Source: Streptococcus ruminicola
GTDB lineage: Bacteria; Bacillota; Bacilli; Lactobacillales; Streptococcaceae
Length of the DNA: 64,000 nt
Assembly (NCBI RefSeq): GCF_011387195.1
Contig: NZ_CP046919.1
Location: forward strand, 1,364,001 to 1,428,000
Direction of reading: 5' to 3'
Shown: piece by piece, positions 17,915 to 25,179 of the stretch
Layout: every line of letters starts with the position of its first letter
How positions within the stretch are numbered: position 1 is the first letter of the stretch
Position numbers and translations under genes: made by a program
Notes under the pieces: generated by a model
Databases searched by the model: none
Told to the model about the DNA's origin: nothing
Seen by the model: only the letters and a program-made list of their open reading frames with translations

Positions 17915-18601
17915 ATGGATTTTTCATTTTTACCAAAGTATTGGGCTTATTTTAACTATGGTGTCCTTGTAACCATTATGATTTCAGCTTGTGTTGTCTT
18001 TTTTGGGACAATCATTGGTATCTTGGTTGCTTTAGTTAAACGTACAAATATTAAAATTTTAAATTGGATTGCTAGTTTTTATGTTTGGGTCTTTCGTGGA
18101 ACTCCGATGGTCGTGCAAATCATGATTGCCTTTGCTTGGATGCATTTTAGTAATGCACCTATCGTAGGTTTTGGCGTTTTGGACCTTGACTTTTCACGTT
18201 TGTTTCCAGGTATTATTATTATTTCGCTAAATAGCGGAGCTTATATTTCTGAAATTGTTCGTGCTGGTATCGAAGCAGTGCCAAAAGGGCAACTTGAAGC
18301 GGCTTATTCATTAGGAATTCGCCCTGTGAATGCAATGCGTTATGTTATTTTGCCACAAGCCCTTAAAAATATTTTACCAGCTCTTGGTAATGAATTTATT
18401 ACGATTATCAAAGATAGTTCACTTCTTCAAACGATCGGTGTTATGGAATTGTGGAACGGTGCACAATCAGTCGTAACAGCTACATATCTACCAATTACGC
18501 CATTGTTGTTTGCTGCATTCTATTACCTCATGGTGACTACAGTCTTGTCATTCTTACTTAAAAAACTTGAAAATCGTATGGGAAATGGAGGTAGCAACTA
18601 A
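17915..18601 (+). CDS. Polar amino-acid ABC transporter permease
   Basis: 228 aa, HisMQ/GlnP-type inner-membrane subunit with about five membrane segments. The EAA loop is clear: [34 protein letters not shown] (about residues 129-163). It starts with the typical [20 protein letters not shown]. There is no fused substrate-binding domain and no binding-protein gene next to it, so the receptor must be encoded elsewhere. The substrate (glutamine, glutamate, cystine and so on) cannot be assigned. Stop and next start overlap (TAATG). Confidence 0.9.
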   Translation: MDFSFLPKYWAYFNYGVLVTIMISACVVFFGTIIGILVALVKRTNIKILNWIASFYVWVFRGTPMVVQIMIAFAWMHFSNAPIVGFGVLDLDFSRLFPGIIIISLNSGAYISEIVRAGIEAVPKGQLEAAYSLGIRPVNAMRYVILPQALKNILPALGNEFITIIKDSSLLQTIGVMELWNGAQSVVTATYLPITPLLFAAFYYLMVTTVLSFLLKKLENRMGNGGSN

Positions 18602-19335
18602 TGTCAGAGACTCTTATTTCAATTAAAGGCCTTCACAAATACTTCGGAAAAAATGAAGTGCTTAAAGGCATTGATCTTGATATTAAAGCAGGCGAAGTTG
18701 TTGTTATCATCGGCCCTTCAGGATCTGGGAAATCAACTTTCCTTCGTACAATGAACTTGCTTGAAACACCTACTAAGGGTGTGATTACCTTTGAAGGTGT
18801 CGATATTACTGATAAGAAAAATGACATTTTCAAAATGCGTGAAAAAATGGGAATGGTTTTCCAACAATTTAACCTCTTCCCAAATATGACAGTGCTTGAT
18901 AATATCACTTTGTCACCAATTAAGACAAAAGGTGTTTCTAAAGAAGAAGCGCAAGCTAAAGCTTATGATTTGCTAGATAAAGTTGGGCTTCGTGATAAAG
19001 CTGATGCCTATCCAACAAGCTTATCAGGTGGTCAACAACAACGTATTGCTATTGCGCGTGGTCTTGCCATGGACCCAGATGTTCTTCTTTTTGATGAACC
19101 AACATCAGCGCTTGACCCAGAAATGGTTGGTGAAGTTCTTGGTGTTATGCAAGATTTGGCGAAATCTGGTATGACAATGGCAATTGTAACGCATGAAATG
19201 GGATTTGCGCGTGAAGTTGCTGACCGTGTCATTTTCATGGACGGTGGCGTGATTGTTGAACAAGGTTCACCAGAAGATGTTTTTGAAAATACTAAAGAAG
19301 CACGTACAAAAGATTTCTTGAGTAAGGTTTTGTAA
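18601..19335 (+). CDS. Polar amino-acid ABC transporter ATPase (GlnQ-like)
   Basis: 244 aa, full ABC ATPase of the polar amino-acid family. Walker [10 protein letters not shown] (about residues 38-46), Q-loop [15 protein letters not shown], signature [16 protein letters not shown] (about 141-156), Walker [16 protein letters not shown]-loop ATP switch [15 protein letters not shown]. Its start overlaps the stop of the permease, so the two subunits are made together. A terminator follows. Confidence 0.94.
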   Translation: MSETLISIKGLHKYFGKNEVLKGIDLDIKAGEVVVIIGPSGSGKSTFLRTMNLLETPTKGVITFEGVDITDKKNDIFKMREKMGMVFQQFNLFPNMTVLDNITLSPIKTKGVSKEEAQAKAYDLLDKVGLRDKADAYPTSLSGGQQQRIAIARGLAMDPDVLLFDEPTSALDPEMVGEVLGVMQDLAKSGMTMAIVTHEMGFAREVADRVIFMDGGVIVEQGSPEDVFENTKEARTKDFLSKVL

Positions 19336-19346
19336 GCTAAAAAATA

Positions 19347-19386
19347 GCCCCAGTTGAGTTACAAACTCGGCTGAGGTTTTTTGTTG
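19347..19386 (+). terminator. Rho-independent terminator after the ABC genes
   Basis: CCCCAGTTGAGTT / AACTCGGCTGAGG hairpin (with G-U pairs and one mismatch) then TTTTTTG. The AT-rich stretch 19387-19533 behind it shows nothing else I can name. Confidence 0.75.
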
Positions 19387-19533
19387 TAAAAAACGAAAGT
19401 TAAAGGTGCTTAAAAATGAGTGAAATATTAACTATAAATTAGTGGGTTTTATACATTAAGCACACTTAATTTTTATGTTTTAGTTATTTTTAAGAGTGCT
19501 TTAGTCTATGAAAGGGCCGTGAAAACAGCTATA

Positions 19534-19579
19534 TTATAACGATTCTAAAAAAGAGTGGTTTTATTTAGAATGATTCTAA
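19534..19579 (+). promoter_or_regulatory. Two Fur/PerR-type 7-1-7 boxes upstream of feoA
   Basis: Distal box TTATAAC-G-ATTCTAA (19534-19548, 5 of 7 pairs) and proximal box TTAGAAT-G-ATTCTAA (19565-19579, perfect palindrome). Centres are 31 bases apart. The form TTANAATNATTNTAA is that of the Fur family, PerR in particular. Confidence 0.75.
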
Positions 19580-19635
19580 TCAATGTATAAATAAAGAAAA
19601 AAATTAATTTTTATGGTTTTTTTCTTTCATCTTTA

Positions 19636-19644
19636 TGATATAAT
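19636..19644 (+). promoter_or_regulatory. Extended -10 promoter of feoA
   Basis: TGaTATAAT, predicted start near 19651. This rules out the in-frame ATG at 19613 as the feoA start. Confidence 0.65.
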
Positions 19645-19699
19645 GATTCGGACGGAAGGTCAAACATTTTATCAAAAAAATTTGGGGAGGTCAAGAAAT

Positions 19700-20176
19700 T
19701 TGATTTTGCAGAATGCGAAAGTTGGTATTCCTTACACTATTGTCAGTATTAATTTACCTGATGAGAGTGTTAGACACTTGTCAGATTTGGGGCTAAAGGT
19801 TGGTGCCTCACTTAAAGTGATTTCAAAAACGCCAACTAGTGCGATTGTTATGCTTAAATCAAGCCGTTTGGCTTTTGATCAATCGATTTTAAGTCAAATT
19901 GATGTCACAGAAGAAGAAGGTGCTCTTTTATCACTTCCTCTTTCAGAACTAAAAGTTGGTGAGTATGCTTACGTTGACGGTATTTATGCAATGAATGAAG
20001 CTAAACGTCGCCTTATGGATATGGGATTGACTCGCCATACAAAAGTTTACTTACGTAAAGTTGCTCCTTTAGGAGACCCAATTGAAATTAGTTTACGCGG
20101 TTACGAATTGACACTTCGTAAGTCTGAAGCGCAAATGATTAGTGTCGTTAAAGTAGATAGCGAGGAGGAAAAATGA
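19700..20176 (+). CDS. feoA: Ferrous iron transport protein FeoA (two FeoA domains)
   Basis: Cytoplasmic SH3-like partner of FeoB. I place the start at TTG 19700 because GGGGAGG lies 9 bases before it; the only in-frame ATG (19613) is upstream of the -10 box. This gives 158 aa with two tandem FeoA domains: one around LPDESVRHLSDLGLKVGASLKVISKTP (about 20-45), the second around VDGIYAMNEAKRRLMDMGLTRHTKVYLRKVAPLGDPIEISLRGYELTLRKSEA (about 95-145). Tandem FeoA is common in streptococci. Its stop overlaps the feoB start (ATGA). Confidence 0.88.
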   Translation: MILQNAKVGIPYTIVSINLPDESVRHLSDLGLKVGASLKVISKTPTSAIVMLKSSRLAFDQSILSQIDVTEEEGALLSLPLSELKVGEYAYVDGIYAMNEAKRRLMDMGLTRHTKVYLRKVAPLGDPIEISLRGYELTLRKSEAQMISVVKVDSEEEK

Positions 20177-22311
20177 CAGAGATAGCCTTAATCGGTAATC
20201 CGAATAGTGGTAAAACAAGTTTATTTAACTTATTGACAGGAACAAGTCAACGTGTTGGTAACTGGCCTGGTGTTACGGTTGAGCGTAAAAGCGGAACAGT
20301 CAAAAAACACGCTGATTGGAAAGTCCAAGATTTACCAGGGATTTATTCAATGTCACCTTACACGCCTGAAGAAAAAGTTGCGCGTGATTATTTATTGAGT
20401 AATGATGCTGACAGCATTCTTAACGTTGTTGATGCGACAAACTTGGAACGTAACCTTTACTTGACAACTCAATTAATTGAAACAGGTATTCCAGTGACTG
20501 TTGCTCTTAATATGAGTGATGCTCTAAAAGCTCAAGGAAAAACAATTAACATTGATAAACTTTCTTATCAATTGGGTGTGCCAGTTATTTCAACAAGTGC
20601 GATTAAAAATACTGGTGTTGATAAAGCTATCAAAAAAGCAGCTAATACGACAAAAGCTAGTACTGATCTTATTCAGTACCCAACTTACAGCAATCAGTTT
20701 GAAGCTGCTATCAAACAAATTATCGATATTTTAGGAGATGTTGTTCCAGAACGTTCAGCACGTTTTTATGCCATTAAATTATTTGAACGTGACACTTTGG
20801 TACAAGAAGAAATTACTTTGTCTGATTTCCAAAAAGGTGAAATTAACCAAGTGATTAAGATTACAGAAGAAATCTTTACAGAGGATTCTGAATCAATCGT
20901 TATCAATGAACGTTACGAATTTATCGAACGTGTGGCTAAAATGGCTCAAAACCAAGATAGCAATTTCAAAATGACAGTCTCAGATAAAATTGACCGAATT
21001 GTTACCAATCGTATCTTGGCCTTACCAATTTTTGCTGTTGTAATGTTCTTGGTTTACTACCTATCAATTCAAACTGTTGGTACAATGGGAACTGACTGGG
21101 TTAATGATGTTCTCTTTGGTGAATTGGTTCCTGGTTGGGTTCAATCTGGTCTTGATGCTCTTCATGTTTCAGGATGGCTAGAATCACTTATCATTGATGG
21201 TATTGTAGCTGGTGTCGGAACTGTCCTTGGTTTCTTGCCACAAATCTTTGTCCTATTTATCTGCTTGGGTATTTTGGAAGATATTGGATACATGAGTCGT
21301 ATTGCATTTGTTATGGACCGTGTCTTCAGACGTTTTGGTTTGTCAGGTAAATCATTTATTCCAATGTTGATCGCAACAGGTTGTGGTGTACCAGCTGTTA
21401 TGGCAAGTCGTACCATTGAAAATGAACGTGATCGCCGCATCACTATCATGACAGCAACATTCATGCCATGTTCTGCTAAATTAGCGATTATCGCCTTGAT
21501 TGCAGGTGCTTTCTTCCCAGATAATCCATTTGTTGCGCCATCAACATACTTCATCGGTGTTATTACAATTATCCTTTCAGGGATTGCGCTTAAGAAAACG
21601 AAATTACTTGGTAGTTATGTGAGTCCATTTATCATGGAATTACCAGCTTATCACATGCCAAAAATGATGAGTGTTCTTCGTTATGCTTTTGGAAAAGCTC
21701 TCAGTTTTGTTAAACGCGCAGGTACAGTTATCTTTAGTTTGACAGTTATTATTTGGTTCATGTCTACATATAATTTCACTTTCCAAGCGATTGATACTGA
21801 TCATTCTATCTTGGCTTCACTTGGTAAATTGATTTCTTGGCTCTTTGAACCACTTGGATTTGGTAACTGGAAGGCTACAGTTGCTGCAGCAACAGGTCTT
21901 GCTGCTAAAGAAGCTGTTGTCGGTACTTTTGGTATTTTGTATAACGATAGTACAACTCATGGTTTGTACCATGCATTGCAATTGGATTACTCAGCTCTTG
22001 CAGGTTACTCGTTCTTGATTTTCAACCTTCTTTGTGCACCATGTTTTGCCGCGATGGGAGCTATCAAACGTGAAATGGGTGACGCTAAGTGGACACTCGG
22101 TGCTATCGGATTCCAAACAGGTCTCGCTTACGTTGTTAGTCTGATTATTTATCAACTTGGGCTTGTTGCTTTCTACGGTAAAGGTATTAACTTCTGGACA
22201 ATCGTAGCTGTTGTTCTATTAATTGCGATTATCTACTTTATCGTGAGAAAACCAGCTCAAGAAAAAGAAGAAGTGATTACATTAGATAATCTAGAAAAAG
22301 TTGGAGAATAG
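20173..22311 (+). CDS. feoB: Ferrous iron transporter FeoB
   Basis: Fe(II) importer, 712 aa. The N-terminal G domain has G1 GNPNSGKTS (residues 8-16), G3 DLPGIYS and G4 NMSD, followed by a helical GDI-like domain (about 170-270). The membrane part contains two Gate motifs with the cysteines GCGVPAVMASRT (about 405) and LCAPCFAAMGAIKRE (about 620). Overlaps feoA by 4 bases. The operon is probably regulated by a Fur-family repressor through the two upstream boxes. Confidence 0.97.
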   Translation: MTEIALIGNPNSGKTSLFNLLTGTSQRVGNWPGVTVERKSGTVKKHADWKVQDLPGIYSMSPYTPEEKVARDYLLSNDADSILNVVDATNLERNLYLTTQLIETGIPVTVALNMSDALKAQGKTINIDKLSYQLGVPVISTSAIKNTGVDKAIKKAANTTKASTDLIQYPTYSNQFEAAIKQIIDILGDVVPERSARFYAIKLFERDTLVQEEITLSDFQKGEINQVIKITEEIFTEDSESIVINERYEFIERVAKMAQNQDSNFKMTVSDKIDRIVTNRILALPIFAVVMFLVYYLSIQTVGTMGTDWVNDVLFGELVPGWVQSGLDALHVSGWLESLIIDGIVAGVGTVLGFLPQIFVLFICLGILEDIGYMSRIAFVMDRVFRRFGLSGKSFIPMLIATGCGVPAVMASRTIENERDRRITIMTATFMPCSAKLAIIALIAGAFFPDNPFVAPSTYFIGVITIILSGIALKKTKLLGSYVSPFIMELPAYHMPKMMSVLRYAFGKALSFVKRAGTVIFSLTVIIWFMSTYNFTFQAIDTDHSILASLGKLISWLFEPLGFGNWKATVAAATGLAAKEAVVGTFGILYNDSTTHGLYHALQLDYSALAGYSFLIFNLLCAPCFAAMGAIKREMGDAKWTLGAIGFQTGLAYVVSLIIYQLGLVAFYGKGINFWTIVAVVLLIAIIYFIVRKPAQEKEEVITLDNLEKVGE

Positions 22312-22316
22312 TGTTT

Positions 22317-22463
22317 ATGGCGACTATTATTATTGCATTGCTAATTGCATTTGCTGTCTTTATGGGCTTACGAAGTTTCATCAAGGGTAAAGGTTCTTGT
22401 GGTGATTGCAATTGTTCGTGTCCTGTAAAAGATAGCCAACATAAAAGTGTGAAAATGAAATAA
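22317..22463 (+). CDS. FeoB-associated Cys-rich membrane protein
   Basis: 48 aa. One membrane helix (TIIIALLIAFAVFMGLRSFI, residues 3-22), a basic KGKGS linker and then four cysteines in CGDCNCSC (28-35), ending in a charged tail. It matches the family of small Cys-rich proteins encoded right after feoB in Firmicutes. The ATG lies 5 bases after the feoB stop, with GGAG at the end of feoB as its ribosome site. Likely role: metal or redox partner of FeoB in the membrane (inference). Confidence 0.88.
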   Translation: MATIIIALLIAFAVFMGLRSFIKGKGSCGDCNCSCPVKDSQHKSVKMK

Positions 22464-22470
22464 CAGAGGA

Positions 22471-22503
22471 ATGCTTGCTCAGCTGAGCAAGTATTTCTTT
22501 TGT
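22471..22503 (+). terminator. Rho-independent terminator of the feo operon
   Basis: Palindrome CTTGCTCAGCTGAGCAAG followed by TATTTCTTTT. Confidence 0.8.
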
Positions 22504-22564
22504 TGTGTTTTTATAGAATATTCTGATAATTCATCAAAAAATATTTTATTATGAAGTCGCTTTC

Positions 22565-22573
22565 TGGTATAAT
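22565..22573 (+). promoter_or_regulatory. Extended -10 promoter of folD
   Basis: TGgTATAAT, 28 bases before the folD start. Confidence 0.7.
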
Positions 22574-22601
22574 AAAAGAAATATATTTTCAGGAGAATTT
22601 C

Positions 22602-23456
22602 ATGGCAAAACTTATAGATGGTAAAGCTTTAGCTGCTAAAATGCAAAATGAATTAGTTGAGAAAGTTGAAAAATTAAAAGCTGAAGCTGGTATTGTACCT
22701 GGTCTAGTGGTGATTTTGGTTGGTGATGATCCCGCTAGTCAGGTTTATGTGCGTAATAAAGAGCGTTCTGCTAAGAAAGCTGGATTCTTGAGTGAAACGG
22801 TTCGTTTATCAGAATCAACTAGCGAAGAAGAATTGATTCAAGTCATTGAGCAATATAATAACGATGATCGCTTCCACGGGATTTTGGTACAGCTACCACT
22901 TCCTGCCCACATTAACGACAAACGTGTGATTTTGGCAATTGATCCTAAAAAAGATGTGGATGGTTTTCACCCTATCAATACAGGACACCTTTGGAATGGA
23001 CGTCCTGTCATGGTGCCATGTACGCCAGCTGGAATCATGGAATTATTGCGTGCTTACGAAGTTGATTTAGAAGGAAAAACGGCAGTTATTATCGGTCGTT
23101 CAAATATTGTCGGAAAGCCAATGGCGCAGCTCTTGCTTGATAAAAATGCAACAGTGACACTAGCGCACTCACGTACTCGGGACTTGGCGCGTGTAACAAA
23201 ACAAGCTGATGTCTTGATTGTGGCAATCGGTCAAGGACATTTTGTGACTAAGGAATTCGTCAAAGAAGGCGCTGTAGTCATTGATGTTGGTATGAACCGT
23301 GATGAAAATGGCAAATTAATCGGGGATGTTAAGTTTGATGAAGTTGAACCAGTAGCTAGTCTCATCACACCAGTTCCTGGAGGCGTTGGTCCAATGACAA
23401 TTACCATGCTGATGGAGCAAACTTATCAATCAGCTCTTAGAAGTGTGAAAGCATGA
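22602..23456 (+). CDS. folD: Bifunctional methylenetetrahydrofolate dehydrogenase/cyclohydrolase (FolD)
   Basis: Interconverts 5,10-methylene-THF and 10-formyl-THF in one-carbon metabolism. 284 aa. The first signature is [13 protein letters not shown] (Lys of the active site near residue 55), the second is [11 protein letters not shown]; the Rossmann region reads [17 protein letters not shown] and the C-terminus has the conserved [18 protein letters not shown]. The start at 22602 follows AGGAGAATTTC; the in-frame ATG at 22551 lies before the promoter. It overlaps the next gene by 4 bases. Confidence 0.97.
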   Translation: MAKLIDGKALAAKMQNELVEKVEKLKAEAGIVPGLVVILVGDDPASQVYVRNKERSAKKAGFLSETVRLSESTSEEELIQVIEQYNNDDRFHGILVQLPLPAHINDKRVILAIDPKKDVDGFHPINTGHLWNGRPVMVPCTPAGIMELLRAYEVDLEGKTAVIIGRSNIVGKPMAQLLLDKNATVTLAHSRTRDLARVTKQADVLIVAIGQGHFVTKEFVKEGAVVIDVGMNRDENGKLIGDVKFDEVEPVASLITPVPGGVGPMTITMLMEQTYQSALRSVKA

Positions 23457-24286
23457 TTATTGACGAACGCTTAGCACGCAAGGTTGTTGTCAAACGTCAA
23501 GCGGATTCCCATAAGGGGACTTATGGGCGCGTGCTCTTGATTGGTGGCTTTTATCCTTATGGCGGGGCTATCATCATGAGTGCTTTAGCTGCGGTTAAAA
23601 GCGGTGCTGGTTTAGTGACAGTAGCGACGGAGCGCGAGAATATTGCAGCGCTTCACGCTCATTTACCAGAAGCTATGGCCTTTGATTGTGAGGACGAAGA
23701 ATTCTTAGCGGAAAATCTTGCCAAGGCAGATGTGGTTTTGATTGGTCCTGGTTTAGGGGAAAATAGCAAAGCTAAACGCGTGTTTGAAGAAGTGCTTTCT
23801 AAAGTTTCTGAAAAACAGATTTTGCTTGTTGATGGTTCTGCCTTAAATCTGCTTGCCAAAGTCATGCCAGTTTTCTGTCAGGCAGGTCACATTATTTTAA
23901 CACCGCACCAAAAGGAGTGGGAACGTCTGTCTGGTTTGGCAATTGCTGACCAAAGTCTTGAAAAGACCCAAGCAGCTCTGGCTCATTTTCCAAAAGAGAC
24001 GATTTTAGTGGCTAAAAGTCATCACACCAAAATCTTACAAGGTAGCCAAGTTGGAGAATTAACCGTTGGTGGTCCTTATCAGGCAACTGGTGGCATGGGT
24101 GATACCCTTTGTGGAATGATTGCTGGTTTTGTGGCTCAGTTTAAGGATAATCTCTTTGAGAGTGTTGCAGTAGCAACGTATTTGCACTCAGCGATCGCTG
24201 AACAACTCAGTCAAGAAGCTTATGTCGTTTTACCGACAACAATCAGCGCAGTTCTTCCAAAAGTCATGAAAAAATTATCAGAATAA
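23453..24286 (+). CDS. nnrD: ADP-dependent (S)-NAD(P)H-hydrate dehydratase
   Basis: Repairs hydrated NADH and NADPH. 277 aa of the YjeF C-terminal/YXKO ribokinase-like fold. Key stretches: [12 protein letters not shown] (about 22-33), [13 protein letters not shown] (about 85-97), [16 protein letters not shown] and, near the C-terminus, [18 protein letters not shown] with the catalytic Asp (about 220). No YjeF N-terminal epimerase domain is fused. It starts in ATGA overlap with folD, an arrangement that ties two NAD(P)-dependent functions in one transcript. Confidence 0.93.
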   Translation: MIIDERLARKVVVKRQADSHKGTYGRVLLIGGFYPYGGAIIMSALAAVKSGAGLVTVATERENIAALHAHLPEAMAFDCEDEEFLAENLAKADVVLIGPGLGENSKAKRVFEEVLSKVSEKQILLVDGSALNLLAKVMPVFCQAGHIILTPHQKEWERLSGLAIADQSLEKTQAALAHFPKETILVAKSHHTKILQGSQVGELTVGGPYQATGGMGDTLCGMIAGFVAQFKDNLFESVAVATYLHSAIAEQLSQEAYVVLPTTISAVLPKVMKKLSE

Positions 24287-24292
24287 AATAGG

Positions 24293-24329
24293 AAAGTACA
24301 CTTTTTGTTATAAAAAGTGTACTTTTTTG
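24293..24329 (+). terminator. Rho-independent terminator after nnrD
   Basis: AAAGTACACTTTTT / AAAAAGTGTACTTTTTT hairpin with a 5-base loop. Confidence 0.9.
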
Positions 24330-24390
24330 TTCTCCAAAATACTTACAAAATAAAATATTTCAAAAATGTTACAAATATTACAGTTTTATA

Positions 24391-24419
24391 TTGACTTCTG
24401 TAAAAAACTACTCTATAAT
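24391..24419 (+). promoter_or_regulatory. Strong promoter of the envelope cassette
   Basis: TTGACT, exactly 17 bases, TATAAT. Transcription would start near 24426, giving a leader of about 93 bases. Confidence 0.85.
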
Positions 24420-24464
24420 ATTGGCAGAATTGGCCGATTCTATAAAATAAATTAGCTGTTAAAT

Positions 24465-24499
24465 GCTGATACAACGATATTTATCGCTTTTTTATCAGC
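24465..24499 (+). other. Nested hairpin in the leader of the lipoprotein mRNA
   Basis: Outer arms GCTGATA / TATCAGC enclose inner arms CGATA / TATCG. The outer helix ends just before the AGGAGAA ribosome site. Could stabilise the mRNA or control initiation. Confidence 0.5.
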
Positions 24500-24518
24500 G
24501 ATGGTTCAGGAGAATTTT

Positions 24519-25142
24519 ATGAAAAAAGAATGTAAAGTAACTGTAACATTACTGTGCTCGTTATTTTTATTGGGAGCTTGTTCAAGGACTGAAAGGGCCA
24601 AACCTGCTAGTAGTAGTCACATAAAAGTGACTCGAACAAGTAAAAGTAGAGCTGAAAAGAAAGTGATGAAGCCAAACGTTTCAACCAATCAAGAAGTTGT
24701 GGCATCATCACCTTCTGTTACGGATATGACTGCTGCGGGAAATGAAGCGCAAGATGATGAAACTAAGGTGGTCTCACCTAGTCAAGATCAGGCGAATCAG
24801 CCAAGTGAGTCAGACATTGATTTTGAGTGTCTTGCCTATGGTGATTTTTCTAGCCTTGCTGGGACTTGGAGTAATGATTTGGGAGAATCAGTCACCTTAG
24901 CGCAAGATGGGCAGGCAAGTCTTTCACGAACACAGTCACCTTATCAAGTCAAGACAAATATTGTTAAAGGTAATGTTTGTTTTGGGACAATTTATGATCC
25001 CAATTCATTGACTGAAAGTGCAGCATTTATTGTGGTACCGAAGGGAATTGGTGATCCGTTTTTGGGAGAAGTAAGGACAAGTGATTGTCTTATTATTGGA
25101 CAATGTGCTTCTGATTCTGAGCATCCATATTTTAAACATTAA
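24519..25142 (+). CDS. Predicted lipoprotein with DUF6287-like domain
   Basis: 207 aa from the ATG at 24519 (AGGAGAATTTT before it). The signal peptide ends in a lipobox LLGAC, so Cys21 should be lipidated. Residues about 22-105 are a Ser/Lys/Glu/Gln-rich disordered tether. The C-terminal part has one compact domain starting LAYGDFSSLAGTWSNDLGESVTLAQDGQ, which resembles the streptococcal DUF6287 domain; it keeps four further cysteines (in FECLAY, NVCFGT, SDCLII and GQCASD), which could form two disulfides outside the cell. No enzyme motif. First gene of a probable three-gene operon. Confidence 0.8.
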   Translation: MKKECKVTVTLLCSLFLLGACSRTERAKPASSSHIKVTRTSKSRAEKKVMKPNVSTNQEVVASSPSVTDMTAAGNEAQDDETKVVSPSQDQANQPSESDIDFECLAYGDFSSLAGTWSNDLGESVTLAQDGQASLSRTQSPYQVKTNIVKGNVCFGTIYDPNSLTESAAFIVVPKGIGDPFLGEVRTSDCLIIGQCASDSEHPYFKH

Positions 25143-25179
25143 ATTGGGAATTTTTTAAGATTAAGAGGGGAAAGATATT

